DNA from: CAWFPR01 sp963817635
Lineage (GTDB): Bacteria > Acidobacteriota > Vicinamibacteria > Vicinamibacterales > 2-12-FULL-66-21
Reading direction: 5' to 3'
DNA: 64,000 nucleotides
Assembly: GCA_963817635.1 (NCBI GenBank)
Contig: CAWFPR010000002.1
Span: forward strand, 434,001 to 498,000
Every line of letters begins with the position of its first letter. Position 1 is the stretch's first letter. The position numbers were made by a program, and so were the translations under genes. Shown one piece after another: positions 52,850 through 62,081 of this stretch. Under the pieces are notes generated by a model that saw only the letters and a list, made by a program, of their open reading frames with translations, was not told where the DNA came from and ran no database searches.

Positions 52850-53471
52850 AAGCGTACCCAAGGGCGGACAGCTTGCGCTTCAGGACCCGGCGGGCCTCCG
52901 ACACGCGCCATTTCACCGTGCCGACCGGCGCGTCGAGAATCAGCGCGATCTGCTCGTATGTGTGTTCCCCGGTTCCGGCCAGAAGCAGCGCGTCGCGCAG
53001 CTTGCGCGGAAGCGTGCCAATCAGGCGCATCACGTTCTGCTGGAGCTCATCGTCGGTCACCGCGTCCTCCTGGGAGCGGTCTCGTGAAGCCACCCGTTCC
53101 ACCTGATCGAAGGCGTCGTTTCCAGCCGCGTCGCGAGGTGGCGAGACGGTCATCCGGAGCCACCGCGTGAGGCTCTTGCGCCGGTCGATGGCCTTACGCC
53201 AGGTGATCGACAGGAGCCAGGTGCGGAACTGGGACTCGCCCCGGAAGCTGTTCAGCTTGCGGTAGGCAGTCACGAATGCCTCCTGGGTCACGTCGTCCGC
53301 CTCGGCAGGGGAGCCAACGGCCGCGAGCGCCGCGCGGAATACGGCCCGCCGGTTGCGCTCGACGAGCTCGCCGAATGCCTCGACGTCGCCCGCCTGCGCC
53401 AGCCGCACCAGGTCCAGGTCGGTGACCGTTTCGGACTCGGCTCCCGTCACACGATACGTAGACTCAGCCAC
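52842..53471 (-). CDS. ECF-type RNA polymerase sigma factor
   Basis: Sigma factor of about 209 residues. Region 2 reads ERNRRAVFRAALAAVGSPAE, then EADDVTQEAFVTAYRKLNSF and WLLSITWRKAIDRRK; region 4 reads HTYEQIALILDAPVGTVKWR. The region 2-4 linker is acidic. The start is uncertain: GTG 53471 gives a normal leader (VAESTYRVTGAESET), but the open frame runs back to ATG 53510. It is divergent from rnr with about 50 bases between start codons, so promoters for both must overlap there. Third ECF/anti-sigma module in the window. Intact frame. Confidence 0.9.
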   Translation of the reverse strand: MAESTYRVTGAESETVTDLDLVRLAQAGDVEAFGELVERNRRAVFRAALAAVGSPAEADDVTQEAFVTAYRKLNSFRGESQFRTWLLSITWRKAIDRRKSLTRWLRMTVSPPRDAAGNDAFDQVERVASRDRSQEDAVTDDELQQNVMRLIGTLPRKLRDALLLAGTGEHTYEQIALILDAPVGTVKWRVSEARRVLKRKLSALGYAYE

Positions 53472-53523
53472 GCCCCGCCCGGTTGGAATAAAAGGGATCC
53501 GGATTCGCACTAAGATTGACGAA

Positions 53524-55831
53524 ATGTTGAACCACCAGCAGGTCCTCGAGCAGATTCGCGACCACGTGGATCACCCGGCGACCCCCAGGGAGCTGCTCCA
53601 GCGCCTCAAGATCCCCCGCGACCAGCGCCCCACCTTCAAGCGGCTGCTGACCGACCTGGTTGCCGACGGCGCCCTCGTTGAAACACGGGGGAACCGGTAC
53701 GGCCTTCCCGATCGGATGAACCTGGTCGTCGGCCGCATGGTGACACATCCGCGGGGCTTCGGGTTCGTGGTGCCGGACCGGCCGCTCGACGAGGTCTCGG
53801 GCGATCTCTACATCGCGGGCAGCAACCTGAACCAGGCGATGCACGGCGACCGTGTCGTGGCCCGGATTGAACGTGTGAGCGGCGATCGGGCCGAGGGACG
53901 GATCGTGCGGATCCTCGATCGCGGATCCGCCACCGTCGTCGGGCGCTTCGACGTGGACGGATCGGGCACCGGGTTCGTGGTGCCGTTCGACCGGCGTCTG
54001 ATCATGGACGTGCAGATCGCGCCGGACGCCACGCTCGATGCGCGGCCCGGCGACATGGTCGTGGTGCAGATCACGCGGTGGCCCACGGCCGCGCGGGGAC
54101 CTGTCGGACGCGTGACCGAGGTGCTCGGCTACTGTGGACGAGCCCGGCGTCGATACGGAGATCATCATCCGCAAGTTCGGCATCCCCGACGCGCACGGCG
54201 AGGAGGCCATCGAGGAGGCCCGGCGCCTCGGCGGGGCTGTCCGGGACACGGACCTGGGCGGCCGGACCGACTTCCGGCCGCTCGTCACCGTCACGATCGA
54301 CGGCGAGCACGCGCGGGATTTCGACGACGCCATCACGCTCGACCGGCTGCCGAACGGCAACTACTGGCTCGGTGTCCACATCGCCGATGTCGCCCACTAC
54401 GTGACCGAAGGCAGCGCGCTCGACGAGGAGGCGTACGAACGGGCCACATCGGTGTACTTCCCGGACCGGGCGGTGCACATGTTTCCGCCGGAACTGTCGA
54501 CCGGGCTCTGCAGCCTCAACCCGGACGTCGATCGGCTCGTGCAGTCCTGCCTGATGGAAGTGAATCGCACGGGCGAGGTCGTACGGTACGAGATGCACGA
54601 CGGCGTCATTCACAGCAACGCGCGGATGACCTACACCGACGTGAACGCCGTCCTGACCGATCGCGATCCGGAGGTGGTCGCCCGCTACGCCGGCCTCGTG
54701 CCGCTCTTCGAGATGATGCAGGACCTCTTCGGCATCCTCAACCGGCGGCGCCACAGGCGCGGCTCGATCGATTTCGACCTGAAGGCACCGGAAATCGTCC
54801 TGGACGACGCGGGCATGGTCGAGGCGATCATCGCGGCGGAGCGCAACGTGGCCCACCGGCTCATCGAGGAGTTCATGCTGCTGGCGAACGAGACGGTCGC
54901 CGGCCATCTCGATGCGAACGACGTGCCGACGCTGTACCGGATTCACGAGGATCCGGACCCGATGAAAGTGGAGGAATTCGAGGACTTCATCGCCACGCTC
55001 GGCTACACGCTCAACGCGCGGGCCGACAGCGTCAAGCCGCGCGATTTTCAGCGGCTGGTCGAGAAGATGCGAGGGAAGCCCGAGGAAAAGCCGATTGCGT
55101 TCCTCATGCTGCGGACGATGCAGAAGGCACGCTACGATCCGCAGAATCTCGGCCACTTCGGGCTCGCAGCCGAGAGCTACACGCACTTCACGTCGCCGAT
55201 TCGCCGGTATCCGGACCTCGTGGTGCACCGGACGCTGCGGGAATCGCGTCGAGGCGAGATGATCGGCGACCGCCGCGAGGAACTGACCGACGATCTGCCG
55301 GAAATCGCGCGTCACACGTCCGAGCGCGAGCGCCGCGCCGACGATGCGGAGCGCGAGCTGGTGCAGTGGAAGAAGGTCCGCTTCATGGCGGACAAGGTCG
55401 GCGACGAATTCGACGGCTACATCACGGGCGTGACGGCGTTCGGACTGTTCATCGAGCTCGTCGAGCACTTCGTCGAGGGCCTGGTCCACATTTCGACGAT
55501 GGCCGATGACTACTACCGGTTCGTCGATCGCGCCCACATCCTGAGGGGCGAGAACACCGGCCGGGTGTACCGGCTCGGCGACCGCGTCAGGGTACAGGTC
55601 GTCAAGGTGGACATGGAGCGCCGACAGGTCGATCTGGGGCTCGTCGAGATCCTCGATCGTGTCCGTGAATCCGAACGCAACCGGGGCCCGCGCCGGAGCC
55701 GGGTGGATCGCGAGCCGCGCCGCGTGCCGGCGGGGAAGGCGGCCGCGCCGGCGGCGCGCGCGTCGAAGACCCAGACACGCAAGAAGCGGCCGGGACGACG
55801 GGAACGCGCCGTGCGGAAAGGGCGCCGCTGA
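53524..55831 (+). CDS. rnr: ribonuclease R (frame break near 54135)
   Basis: RNB-family 3'-5' exoribonuclease of about 768 residues that degrades structured RNA. The N-terminal helix-turn-helix domain (MLNHQQVLEQIRDHVDHPA) is followed by cold-shock domains (GRMVTHPRGFGFVVPDRPL), the RNB catalytic domain with VTIDGEHARDFDDAITLDRL (catalytic Asp), HFGLAAESYTHFTSPIRRYP, an S1 domain (DEFDGYITGVTAFGLFIEL) and a Lys/Arg-rich tail (KTQTRKKRPGRRERAVRKGR). A one-base break near 54135 after RVTEVLGY precedes the RNB core, in a poorly conserved linker. The stop overlaps selB by a CTGA junction. Confidence 0.94.
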
Positions 55832-57753
55832 CTGGCGGGCGCTCGATTGTCGTCGGGACCGCAGGACACATCGATCACGGGAAGAGTGCGCTCGTGCGCG
55901 CCCTCACCGGTATCGATCCCGATCGCTTGAAGGAAGAGAAGGCGCGCGGGATCACCATCGACCTCGGGTTCGCGCACGTCGAGGCGGACGGGGTGAACCT
56001 GGCGTTCGTCGACGTGCCGGGGCACGAGCGTTTCGTCAAGAACATGCTCGCCGGAGCCGGCGGTGTCGATCTCGTGATGCTCGTGGTGGCGGCCGACGAA
56101 TCGGTGATGCCGCAGACGCGCGAGCACTTCCAGATCTGCCGCCTGCTGCACGTGCCCGCAGGCCTGGTGGTGCTCACCAAGGCCGACCTCGCCGATCCGG
56201 ACATGCTCGAGATCGCGCGGCTGGAGGTCGCCGATCTCGTGGCGCACTCGTTTCTCGACGGGGCGCCGGTGGTCCCGGTGTCGTCGAAGACCGGTGCGGG
56301 CCTCGACGAGGTCCGCCGCACCCTCGCTGCCCTGGCGCGCGAGATTCCCGAGCGCGGGCACGATGGTCCCGTTCGCCTGCCGATCGACCGGGTGTTCTCG
56401 GTCCGCGGGTTCGGGACGGTGGTCACCGGTACGCTGGTCGGCGGCGAGATCCACGAGGGCGACGAACTGGTCGTGCAGCCCCGCGGGCTGCCGATCAAGG
56501 TGCGCGGGCTGCAGGTGCATGGCGCATCGGCGTCCATCGCGGCGGCGGGGCGCCGGCTCGCGGTGAACATCGGCGGGATCGACGTCGGAGACCTCGCGCG
56601 CGGCGACACGCTGACCGCCGCCGGTGCGCTCGAACCCACGCAGCGCCTCGACGCGGTGCTCGATCTGCTCGCCGACGCGAAGCCGCTCAAGCACGGCGCG
56701 CGGGTGCGCTTCCACCAGGGCAGCACGGAACTGCTCGGGCGTGTTGCGATCGCCGCGTCACGGCCGCCGGGCGGATCCGCGGCCGAGATCCCTCCGGGGG
56801 CGTCGGCGTACGTGCGGCTGCGGCTCGAGCGGCCTGCCGCCCTTACGCGCGGCGATCGCTTCGTCGTGCGCGCCTATTCTCCGTCGGTCACGATCGGGGG
56901 CGGCGTGGTGATCGATCCGCACCCACCGCGATCGGCCATTCGCACCGAGGCCGGCGTGGCCCGGTTCCGCCGGATCGACGATCGCTCCGAGATCGGCGAA
57001 GCCGTGATGTCGTTCATCGACGAGTGCGCGGCCGCCGGGCTGGAGCGCCGCGCGCTCACGTCGCGCGCCGGACTGACCGGGTCGCAGGCGGCGACGGTCG
57101 CCGCGAAGCTGATCGACGCCGGGCGAGTGGAGGCGGTGGACGACCTCCTCGTGGCGCGCACGGTCCTCGAGTCGGTCGCGGGCCGGCTGCTTGCCGCCCT
57201 GGACGACCATCACCGGGCCAATCCGCTGTCGGAAGGGATGCCGCGAGAGGAGGCGCGCGAGCGGCTCTTCGGGCGCGCGGCGCCTGCCGTGTTCGAGCAC
57301 GTGCTCGCCAGCCTTGCGGCCCAGCGGCGGATCGTCGCGCGCGAGCGCGTGGCGCTGGCCGGACACCACGTGTCCCTGACGCCGGAAGAGGCGGCCGCCT
57401 CAGATGCGCTCAGCCGCGTGTATCGCGACGCGCGCCTGTCGCCACCGGACCTGCCGGCAGCGGCGGCCGCCGCCAGCGTCTCTCCGGACGTGGCCGAGCG
57501 GGTCACGAAGCTGCTGGTGCGGCAGAAGATTCTCGTTAGAATCGAGGCGATGCTGTTCCACGCCGAAGCGCTGACGAGGCTGAAGGCCGAGGTGGCGGAG
57601 CTGAAGGCGTCAGCGGCGGGCCGCGCACGGGTGGACGTGGCCGCTTTCAAGGAACGCTATGGTATTTCACGGAAATACGCGATTCCATTGCTGGAATATC
57701 TCGACCGGGAACGCGTGACGCGGAGGGTCGGGGACGCGCGAATCGTGCTCTAG
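55828..57753 (+). CDS. selB: selenocysteine-specific elongation factor SelB
   Basis: GTPase of about 641 residues delivering Sec-tRNA to UGA codons with a SECIS element. G1 is GTAGHIDHGKSALVRAL, G3 DVPGHERFVKNM, G4 LTKADL; then domains 2-3 and the C-terminal winged helices typical of SelB (LERRALTSRAGLTGSQAATV, AFKERYGISRKYAIPLLEYL). The family N-terminus (SIVVGTAGHIDHGK) begins just after base 55840, and the nearest in-frame ATG is 55894, inside the G1 region, too late. CTG 55828, overlapping the rnr TGA, is the likely start. selA and selC are not in the window. Confidence 0.9.
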   Translation: MTGGRSIVVGTAGHIDHGKSALVRALTGIDPDRLKEEKARGITIDLGFAHVEADGVNLAFVDVPGHERFVKNMLAGAGGVDLVMLVVAADESVMPQTREHFQICRLLHVPAGLVVLTKADLADPDMLEIARLEVADLVAHSFLDGAPVVPVSSKTGAGLDEVRRTLAALAREIPERGHDGPVRLPIDRVFSVRGFGTVVTGTLVGGEIHEGDELVVQPRGLPIKVRGLQVHGASASIAAAGRRLAVNIGGIDVGDLARGDTLTAAGALEPTQRLDAVLDLLADAKPLKHGARVRFHQGSTELLGRVAIAASRPPGGSAAEIPPGASAYVRLRLERPAALTRGDRFVVRAYSPSVTIGGGVVIDPHPPRSAIRTEAGVARFRRIDDRSEIGEAVMSFIDECAAAGLERRALTSRAGLTGSQAATVAAKLIDAGRVEAVDDLLVARTVLESVAGRLLAALDDHHRANPLSEGMPREEARERLFGRAAPAVFEHVLASLAAQRRIVARERVALAGHHVSLTPEEAAASDALSRVYRDARLSPPDLPAAAAAASVSPDVAERVTKLLVRQKILVRIEAMLFHAEALTRLKAEVAELKASAAGRARVDVAAFKERYGISRKYAIPLLEYLDRERVTRRVGDARIVL

Positions 57754-57757
57754 CGGG

Positions 57758-57916
57758 TCAGTCGTCCCCCTTCGAGCCGTCGCGCGTGGCGTCCTTGAAG
57801 TTCCGGATGCCCTTCCCGATCCCGCGCCCCAACTCCGGCAGCCGGTTTGCTCCGAAAATCAGGATGACGATGACGAGGATCACGACCAGCTCGGGGAACC
57901 CGAGACCGCCAATCAT
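57758..57916 (-). CDS. tatA: Sec-independent translocase subunit TatA
   Basis: Protein of 52 residues: one membrane helix (ELVVILVIVILIFGANRLP) with the conserved FG before an amphipathic helix (ELGRGIGKGIRNFKDATRDG) and a short acidic tail. TatA oligomers form the pore for folded twin-arginine substrates. Start ATG 57916 follows AAGGAG (57927-57922 on the minus strand) by 5 bases, which decides the start; the open frame extends upstream but that part is not TatA. tatB/tatC are not next to it. Convergent with selB (4-base gap). Intact frame. Confidence 0.92.
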   Translation of the reverse strand: MIGGLGFPELVVILVIVILIFGANRLPELGRGIGKGIRNFKDATRDGSKGDD

Positions 57917-57980
57917 AACGGCTCCTTGGAAATCACGCGGAGAACAGCACAAGTGTATCACCTTGACCGCCGCCGCGTGC

Positions 57981-58808
57981 ATGCTGCTCGCAATGCCCGG
58001 TGGACGACCGGCGGCGCAATTCGCCTCCGGCGTCAACGTGGTCGAGGTCTACGCCAGCGTCACCGACGGCCGCGGCGAGCCGATTGGCGGGCTCCGCGTG
58101 GATGATTTCGAGCTGCGCGAGGACGGGGAGCCCCAGCAGATCTCGAACTTCCAGGCAGGGGATTTTCCCCTGGCGCTCGCCGTGGCGATCGACCGCAGCT
58201 TCAGCATGGCGGGGCAGCGGCTGGAGCTTGCCCGGGCCGGGGCCCGCGCCCTGCTCGGCGAGCTGAGGCCGAAGGACGAAGCCATGGTGATTGCCGTCGG
58301 CTCCGAGATCGAGACGGTCTCGCCGCTCTCCACCGATCGCGCCGGGCAGCTCGATGCCGTGTCTCGCCTGGACGCCTTCGGCACGACCGGGCTGCACGAT
58401 GCCATCATCAGCGCGATTGACGCCATCCAGCCCGCGACCGGGCGGCGCGCGCTGGTGCTGCTCTCCGACGGAAGCGACCGCTACAGCCGCGCCTCGGCCG
58501 AGGCGGCGCTCGAACGCGCGCGTCACGCCGACGTGATGATCTACCCGATCGCGCTGGGGACGACGCGCCCGCCGCTGTTCGCCGAACTCGCGACCTTGAC
58601 GGGCGGCCGGTCGTATCACGTGCGCGATCCGAACAGGCTGCCGGAGACGCTCCGCACGATTGCGCGCGAGCTGCGCGAGCAGTATCTCCTCGGGTACACG
58701 CCCCGCAGGCCGATCGTTGCCGGGAGCAATCAGTGGCGATCGATTACCGTCACCGTGAAGGTCCCGGGCTCACAAGTGCGGGCGCGCGACGGGTATCTCG
58801 TGAAGTAG
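57981..58808 (+). CDS. VWA-domain protein, probably exported
   Basis: Protein of about 275 residues. After a hydrophobic start (MLLAMPGGRPAAQ) it has EVYASVTDGRGEPIGGLRVD and DFELREDGEPQQISNFQ, the N-terminal fold typical of acidobacterial VWA proteins, then a von Willebrand A domain with the MIDAS motif DRSFSM and a later ALVLLSDGSDRYSR, ending QLRELREQYLLGYTP-like and a basic end. The MIDAS residues suggest metal-dependent adhesion or assembly. The start is uncertain: TTG 57963 adds six residues and completes a better signal peptide. Divergent from tatA. Confidence 0.82.
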   Translation: MLLAMPGGRPAAQFASGVNVVEVYASVTDGRGEPIGGLRVDDFELREDGEPQQISNFQAGDFPLALAVAIDRSFSMAGQRLELARAGARALLGELRPKDEAMVIAVGSEIETVSPLSTDRAGQLDAVSRLDAFGTTGLHDAIISAIDAIQPATGRRALVLLSDGSDRYSRASAEAALERARHADVMIYPIALGTTRPPLFAELATLTGGRSYHVRDPNRLPETLRTIARELREQYLLGYTPRRPIVAGSNQWRSITVTVKVPGSQVRARDGYLVK

Positions 58809-58847
58809 GACGATGTCGGCGTGCCCGATCCCGTGGGCGTGCGTACC

Positions 58848-60012
58848 TCAACGCCCGGCGTGAATCGACAGGAACTGCAGCATCAGCCGGAGTTCACACG
58901 TGGCAAGGAGCCGCCGGCGCAGGCCGCGGTAGGTCTGCAGGCCCGCCAGCAGATCCGCCATCACCTCGCGAATGGAGGCGCGTCGTTGCAGCGCGGACAC
59001 GAGCAGTGCGACGAACCGCGGCGCGAAGAAGTGAGCCTTCATGCGGGCCGCGCGGATCAGCTCCGGCGTCACTTCGGCGCGGATGCGCCGGTCGATCTCG
59101 CGCGCGGGGTCCGTGGACCGCAGGAGCGCATCGGCGGCGGCCTCGGCGGACAGCAGGGCGAAGAAGATGCCCTCACGGGTGATGGGATCGACCAGGCCGG
59201 CGGCGTCGCCGACGAGCATCCACCCGTCGCCGGAGACCCGCAGCGCGGACAGCGACGCGACCGACAGCGACGGAATCGGCCAGCTGTAGCGTTCGAGTTC
59301 CGCGGCCGCGCCACCGACATTCGCCTCAATCCATCGGCGCGCGACCGGCAGGAGGTCGGCCGAGGACGACTGGTCCGCCTGCGCGCAGACGCCGACGGCC
59401 AGATGGTCCGGACGCGGGAACGACCACAGATAGCCCGGCGGCGTTTCTTCGAACGCGATCGCGATCTCCGAATTCGACACGCCGTGCACGAAGTAGCCGG
59501 TGGCGATGGACAGGTCGGCGCGGTCGAACGGGCGCAGCACGCGTCGCCTGACCAGGCTCGTGGCCCCGTCGGCCCCGAGCACCCAGTCCGCGCGGACGGC
59601 ATCGTCGCGCGTCCGGACGACCCACCCGCGGCCATCGCGCCGGACATCGATCGCGCGGGACTCGACCCCGACCGCGCCGGCGTCGAGCGCGGCGCGCCGC
59701 AGGCGCTCGTCGAAGTCCCGGCGGCTCACGACGAGCAGCGGCGACGCGTCGGGGCTTGCGAGAATCGAGTCGCGCGAACTGACCGCGATACTCGAACGAG
59801 GCGGTCCGCACCGACAGCCCGGGAAGCCCGCCGACCGGTACAGCGTTGGCGACGACGTCGAGCGCGCGGCTGGTCACGCCGCCGCCGCACGCTTTCTCGC
59901 GCGGATGCGAGTCGTCGATCAGGGCGACGCGGGCGCCGCCGCGCGCCATGCGCCACGCGGTGCGGCTGCCGGCCGGTCCGGCCCCCACGATGGCCAGGTC
60001 GAAGCGTTCCAT
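58848..60012 (-). CDS. geranylgeranyl-reductase-type FAD oxidoreductase (frame break near 59785)
   Basis: Flavoprotein of about 388 residues of the geranylgeranyl reductase/digeranylgeranylglycerophospholipid reductase group. The N-terminal FAD motif is DLAIVGAGPAGSRTAWRMA; then HPREKACGGGVTSRALDVV, ADWVLGADGATSLVRR and the second flavin motif GWMLVGDAAGLVDPITREGI. Such enzymes saturate isoprenoid chains of quinones, chlorophyll or lipids. A one-base break near 59785 joins RTASFEYRG to SPDASPLLVVSRRDFDERLR. No quinone or lipid synthesis gene is nearby; ispH at 34 kb is the only isoprenoid gene in the window. Divergent from the stress-type gene at 60039. Confidence 0.87.
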
Positions 60013-60038
60013 ACGAGTGATAGAATTGTACGGTCTTC

Positions 60039-60545
60039 ATGACCCATCCACTCGTGCTGGCGCTTTTTCCCTCACCCGCGGCCGCCGCCGTCGGCGCGCG
60101 TTCGGTGCACGCCATCGGCGTGACGCGCGATCAGATTTCGGTCGTCAGCCGCAATCACGACGAGGAAGGCGCGCTGGCAAAACAGATGGATGCCTCTCCA
60201 GGGTCGGACATCGAGGATTCACGTCCGGCCGCGCGGCTCGGGGAACTGTCGGGGCTGGTGCTTGCGGCCATCGCCATGGTGCTGCCAGGGATTGGCACAA
60301 TCGTGGCGGCTGGTCCTTTGTCCGCCGGGCTCGGCGAGGCGGCCGGGCACGTGGCCGGCGGCGTGGCGTCGGTGCTGACGGGAGCCGGCGTCTCAGAGTC
60401 GCGTGCCGAGGCGCTGCAAAAGGCCGTGGAGACGGGGTCGGTGCTGATAGGCGTGCACGCGGCGGCGGGCACCGTCGCGGCCATCCGGGACGCGTTGCGC
60501 GCCAGCGGAGGCTCCGACGTCGAGACGGCGAACTGGTCTGAATGA
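60039..60545 (+). CDS. GSP17M-like stress protein with glycine-rich membrane segment
   Basis: Protein of 168 residues. The N-terminus (LVLALFPSPAAAAVGARSV, DQISVVSRN) and C-terminus (GSVLIGVHAAAGTVAAIRDA) match the beta-alpha-beta halves of general stress protein 17M-like domains; between them lies a Gly/Ala-rich hydrophobic segment (VLAAIAMVLPGIGTIVAAGP) like a glycine-zipper membrane hairpin. It is a paralogue of the gene that follows, which lacks this insert. The pair probably works in envelope stress or osmotic protection; no direct evidence. Intact frame. Confidence 0.7.
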   Translation: MTHPLVLALFPSPAAAAVGARSVHAIGVTRDQISVVSRNHDEEGALAKQMDASPGSDIEDSRPAARLGELSGLVLAAIAMVLPGIGTIVAAGPLSAGLGEAAGHVAGGVASVLTGAGVSESRAEALQKAVETGSVLIGVHAAAGTVAAIRDALRASGGSDVETANWSE

Positions 60546-60561
60546 GAGCAGGATAATCTCC

Positions 60562-61014
60562 ATGTCCGATACCGGCACATTTACCGTGGGTGTTTTTCAG
60601 GACGTCGAGTGGGCGAAGAAAGGAGTCGACGCGCTCGTCAACGACGGCTTCGTCCCCGAATCCCTGACGATCCTCGCGAAAGAAACGCCGGCTGCCGCCG
60701 CGTTGATAGAACAGGCGCTCGGCGCCGCCCCGGAGCGCCTCGAGCTGCGGTCGCTCGGGGCCGTGCTCGCGCGCGGTCCGCTCGTGGCCGCGCTCCAGGG
60801 CGGCGACCAGGGGCTGCTGGCCAGGGGGCTCGCCGGCAGCATGACGCGGGCCGGATTTCAGGCCCACGACGGGTATATTTACGAGACCCTGACGGCTCGT
60901 GGCGGCATCCTGGTCGGCGTGCGCACCGAGCCGCGGTCGGCCGATGCACTGGCCAAACTCTTCGCCTACGGCGGCGGCAACGCGGCGATCGGAGCGTGGA
61001 GCGGGCGGGTTTAG
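60562..61014 (+). CDS. GSP17M-like stress protein, soluble paralogue
   Basis: Protein of 150 residues with the same two end modules as the previous gene (FTVGVFQDVEWAKKGVDAL and GGILVGVRTEPRSADALAKL) but only a short, weakly hydrophobic middle (LVAALQGGDQGLLARGLAGS). It starts ATG 60562, 16 bases after the previous stop, so the two form an operon. Gene duplication followed by gain or loss of a membrane hairpin is likely. Function unknown, probably stress-related. Intact frame. Confidence 0.7.
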   Translation: MSDTGTFTVGVFQDVEWAKKGVDALVNDGFVPESLTILAKETPAAAALIEQALGAAPERLELRSLGAVLARGPLVAALQGGDQGLLARGLAGSMTRAGFQAHDGYIYETLTARGGILVGVRTEPRSADALAKLFAYGGGNAAIGAWSGRV

Positions 61015-61177
61015 GCGTCCTTTTCGGGTTCTTCGGCGTCCAAAGGAGGGGACGGGCAGCACTGCCGGCCCCTGAAAAGCCACGGCCGGGCCTGCGACGG
61101 CCGAGGCATCCTTATTGCAGCTTGCGTCCCAGCGAGAGTCGTCGGACAATGGCCCCGGCAATTGATGTTTGAAGAGC

Positions 61178-62053
61178 ATGCCTGACGTGTACCAGGGCTC
61201 CAGCCCGAACGCACACTTCCTCGCGGGAGACGTTTCCGGTGTTCACACACCCAGGAGCCGTGTCGGAGGGGCGGCGTCCGTCTCGTTTGCCACCCACGTT
61301 CTGGGCTACCTGCTGATCGCCTTCATTGCGACGCACCTGCCTGATGTCTCGAATTCGGTCACCTCGAGGCTTGACACGGTGCCGGACATCATCTGGCTCA
61401 ACACGCCGGGGCCCGGCGGGGGCGGCGGCGGCGGCGGCAACAACAGCCCCGAACCACCGCGCCGTGCGGAACTTCCCGGCAAGGCGAAGATTACCGTTCC
61501 CGTAAAGAAGCCGCCGAAGCTCGAGAATCCGGAACCTCCAAAGGAGATTCCGAAGCCCGACACGCAGATGAACATTCCGGCCGTGCTGACCGCCGCGGGC
61601 GTGGTGGAACTGCCCGGGGTGGTTTCCGCTGTCCCGGCCGTGGGACTTTCGCAGGGCTCCGGTTCCGGCGGAGGCGCCGGCACGGGCACGGGCACCGGGA
61701 TTGGGCCCGGACAGGGCTCCGGGCTTGGTCCGGGTAGCGGCGGCGGCTCTGGCGGCGGCGTCTACCAGCCGGGCAACGGGGTCACGTCCCCCCGCCTCAT
61801 CTACGAAAAGAAGCCCAGCTATACCGGCGATGCCATGCGCGCCAAGATCCAGGGCGTCGTGACCATGGCGGCCGTGGTCATGCCGGACGGCTCGGTCGGA
61901 AACGTCCAGATCACGCGCTCGCTCGATCCGACGTTCGGCCTCGACCAGGAAGCCATCAAGACCGTCAAGCAATGGCGCTTCGCGCCCGGCATGAAGCAGG
62001 GACAGGCGGTGCCGGTGCTGGTCGAGATCGAGATGACGTTCACGCTTCGATAG
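61178..62053 (+). CDS. TonB-type energy transducer
   Basis: Protein of about 291 residues. One N-terminal membrane helix (VSFATHVLGYLLIAFIATHL), then Gly- and Pro-rich periplasmic linkers (PEPPRRAELPGK, VPVKKPPKLENPEPPKEIPK, GSGSGGGAGTGTGTGIGPGQ), and a C-terminal TonB domain: MAAVVMPDGSVGNVQITRS, DQEAIKTVKQWRFAPGM and QAVPVLVEIEMTF. Driven by ExbB-ExbD (not in the window), it energises TonB-dependent outer-membrane receptors. ATG 61178 is preferred; TTG 61169 is 9 bases upstream. The 160 bases before it hold no recognised gene. Intact frame. Confidence 0.86.
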   Translation: MPDVYQGSSPNAHFLAGDVSGVHTPRSRVGGAASVSFATHVLGYLLIAFIATHLPDVSNSVTSRLDTVPDIIWLNTPGPGGGGGGGGNNSPEPPRRAELPGKAKITVPVKKPPKLENPEPPKEIPKPDTQMNIPAVLTAAGVVELPGVVSAVPAVGLSQGSGSGGGAGTGTGTGIGPGQGSGLGPGSGGGSGGGVYQPGNGVTSPRLIYEKKPSYTGDAMRAKIQGVVTMAAVVMPDGSVGNVQITRSLDPTFGLDQEAIKTVKQWRFAPGMKQGQAVPVLVEIEMTFTLR

Positions 62054-62081
62054 GCTCCAGCCCGAAGCCCGCAAGCTCCGA

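Noticed and set aside
46870..54135. Programmed ribosomal frameshifting in gatB, pckA or rnr
   Set aside because: No slippery heptamer or pseudoknot at the breaks, these genes are not known for it, and some 30 breaks of the same kind occur across unrelated genes.
61015..61177. Riboswitch or small RNA before tonB
   Set aside because: GGGGACGGGCAGCACTGCC forms only a short local hairpin and matches no riboswitch core I know.
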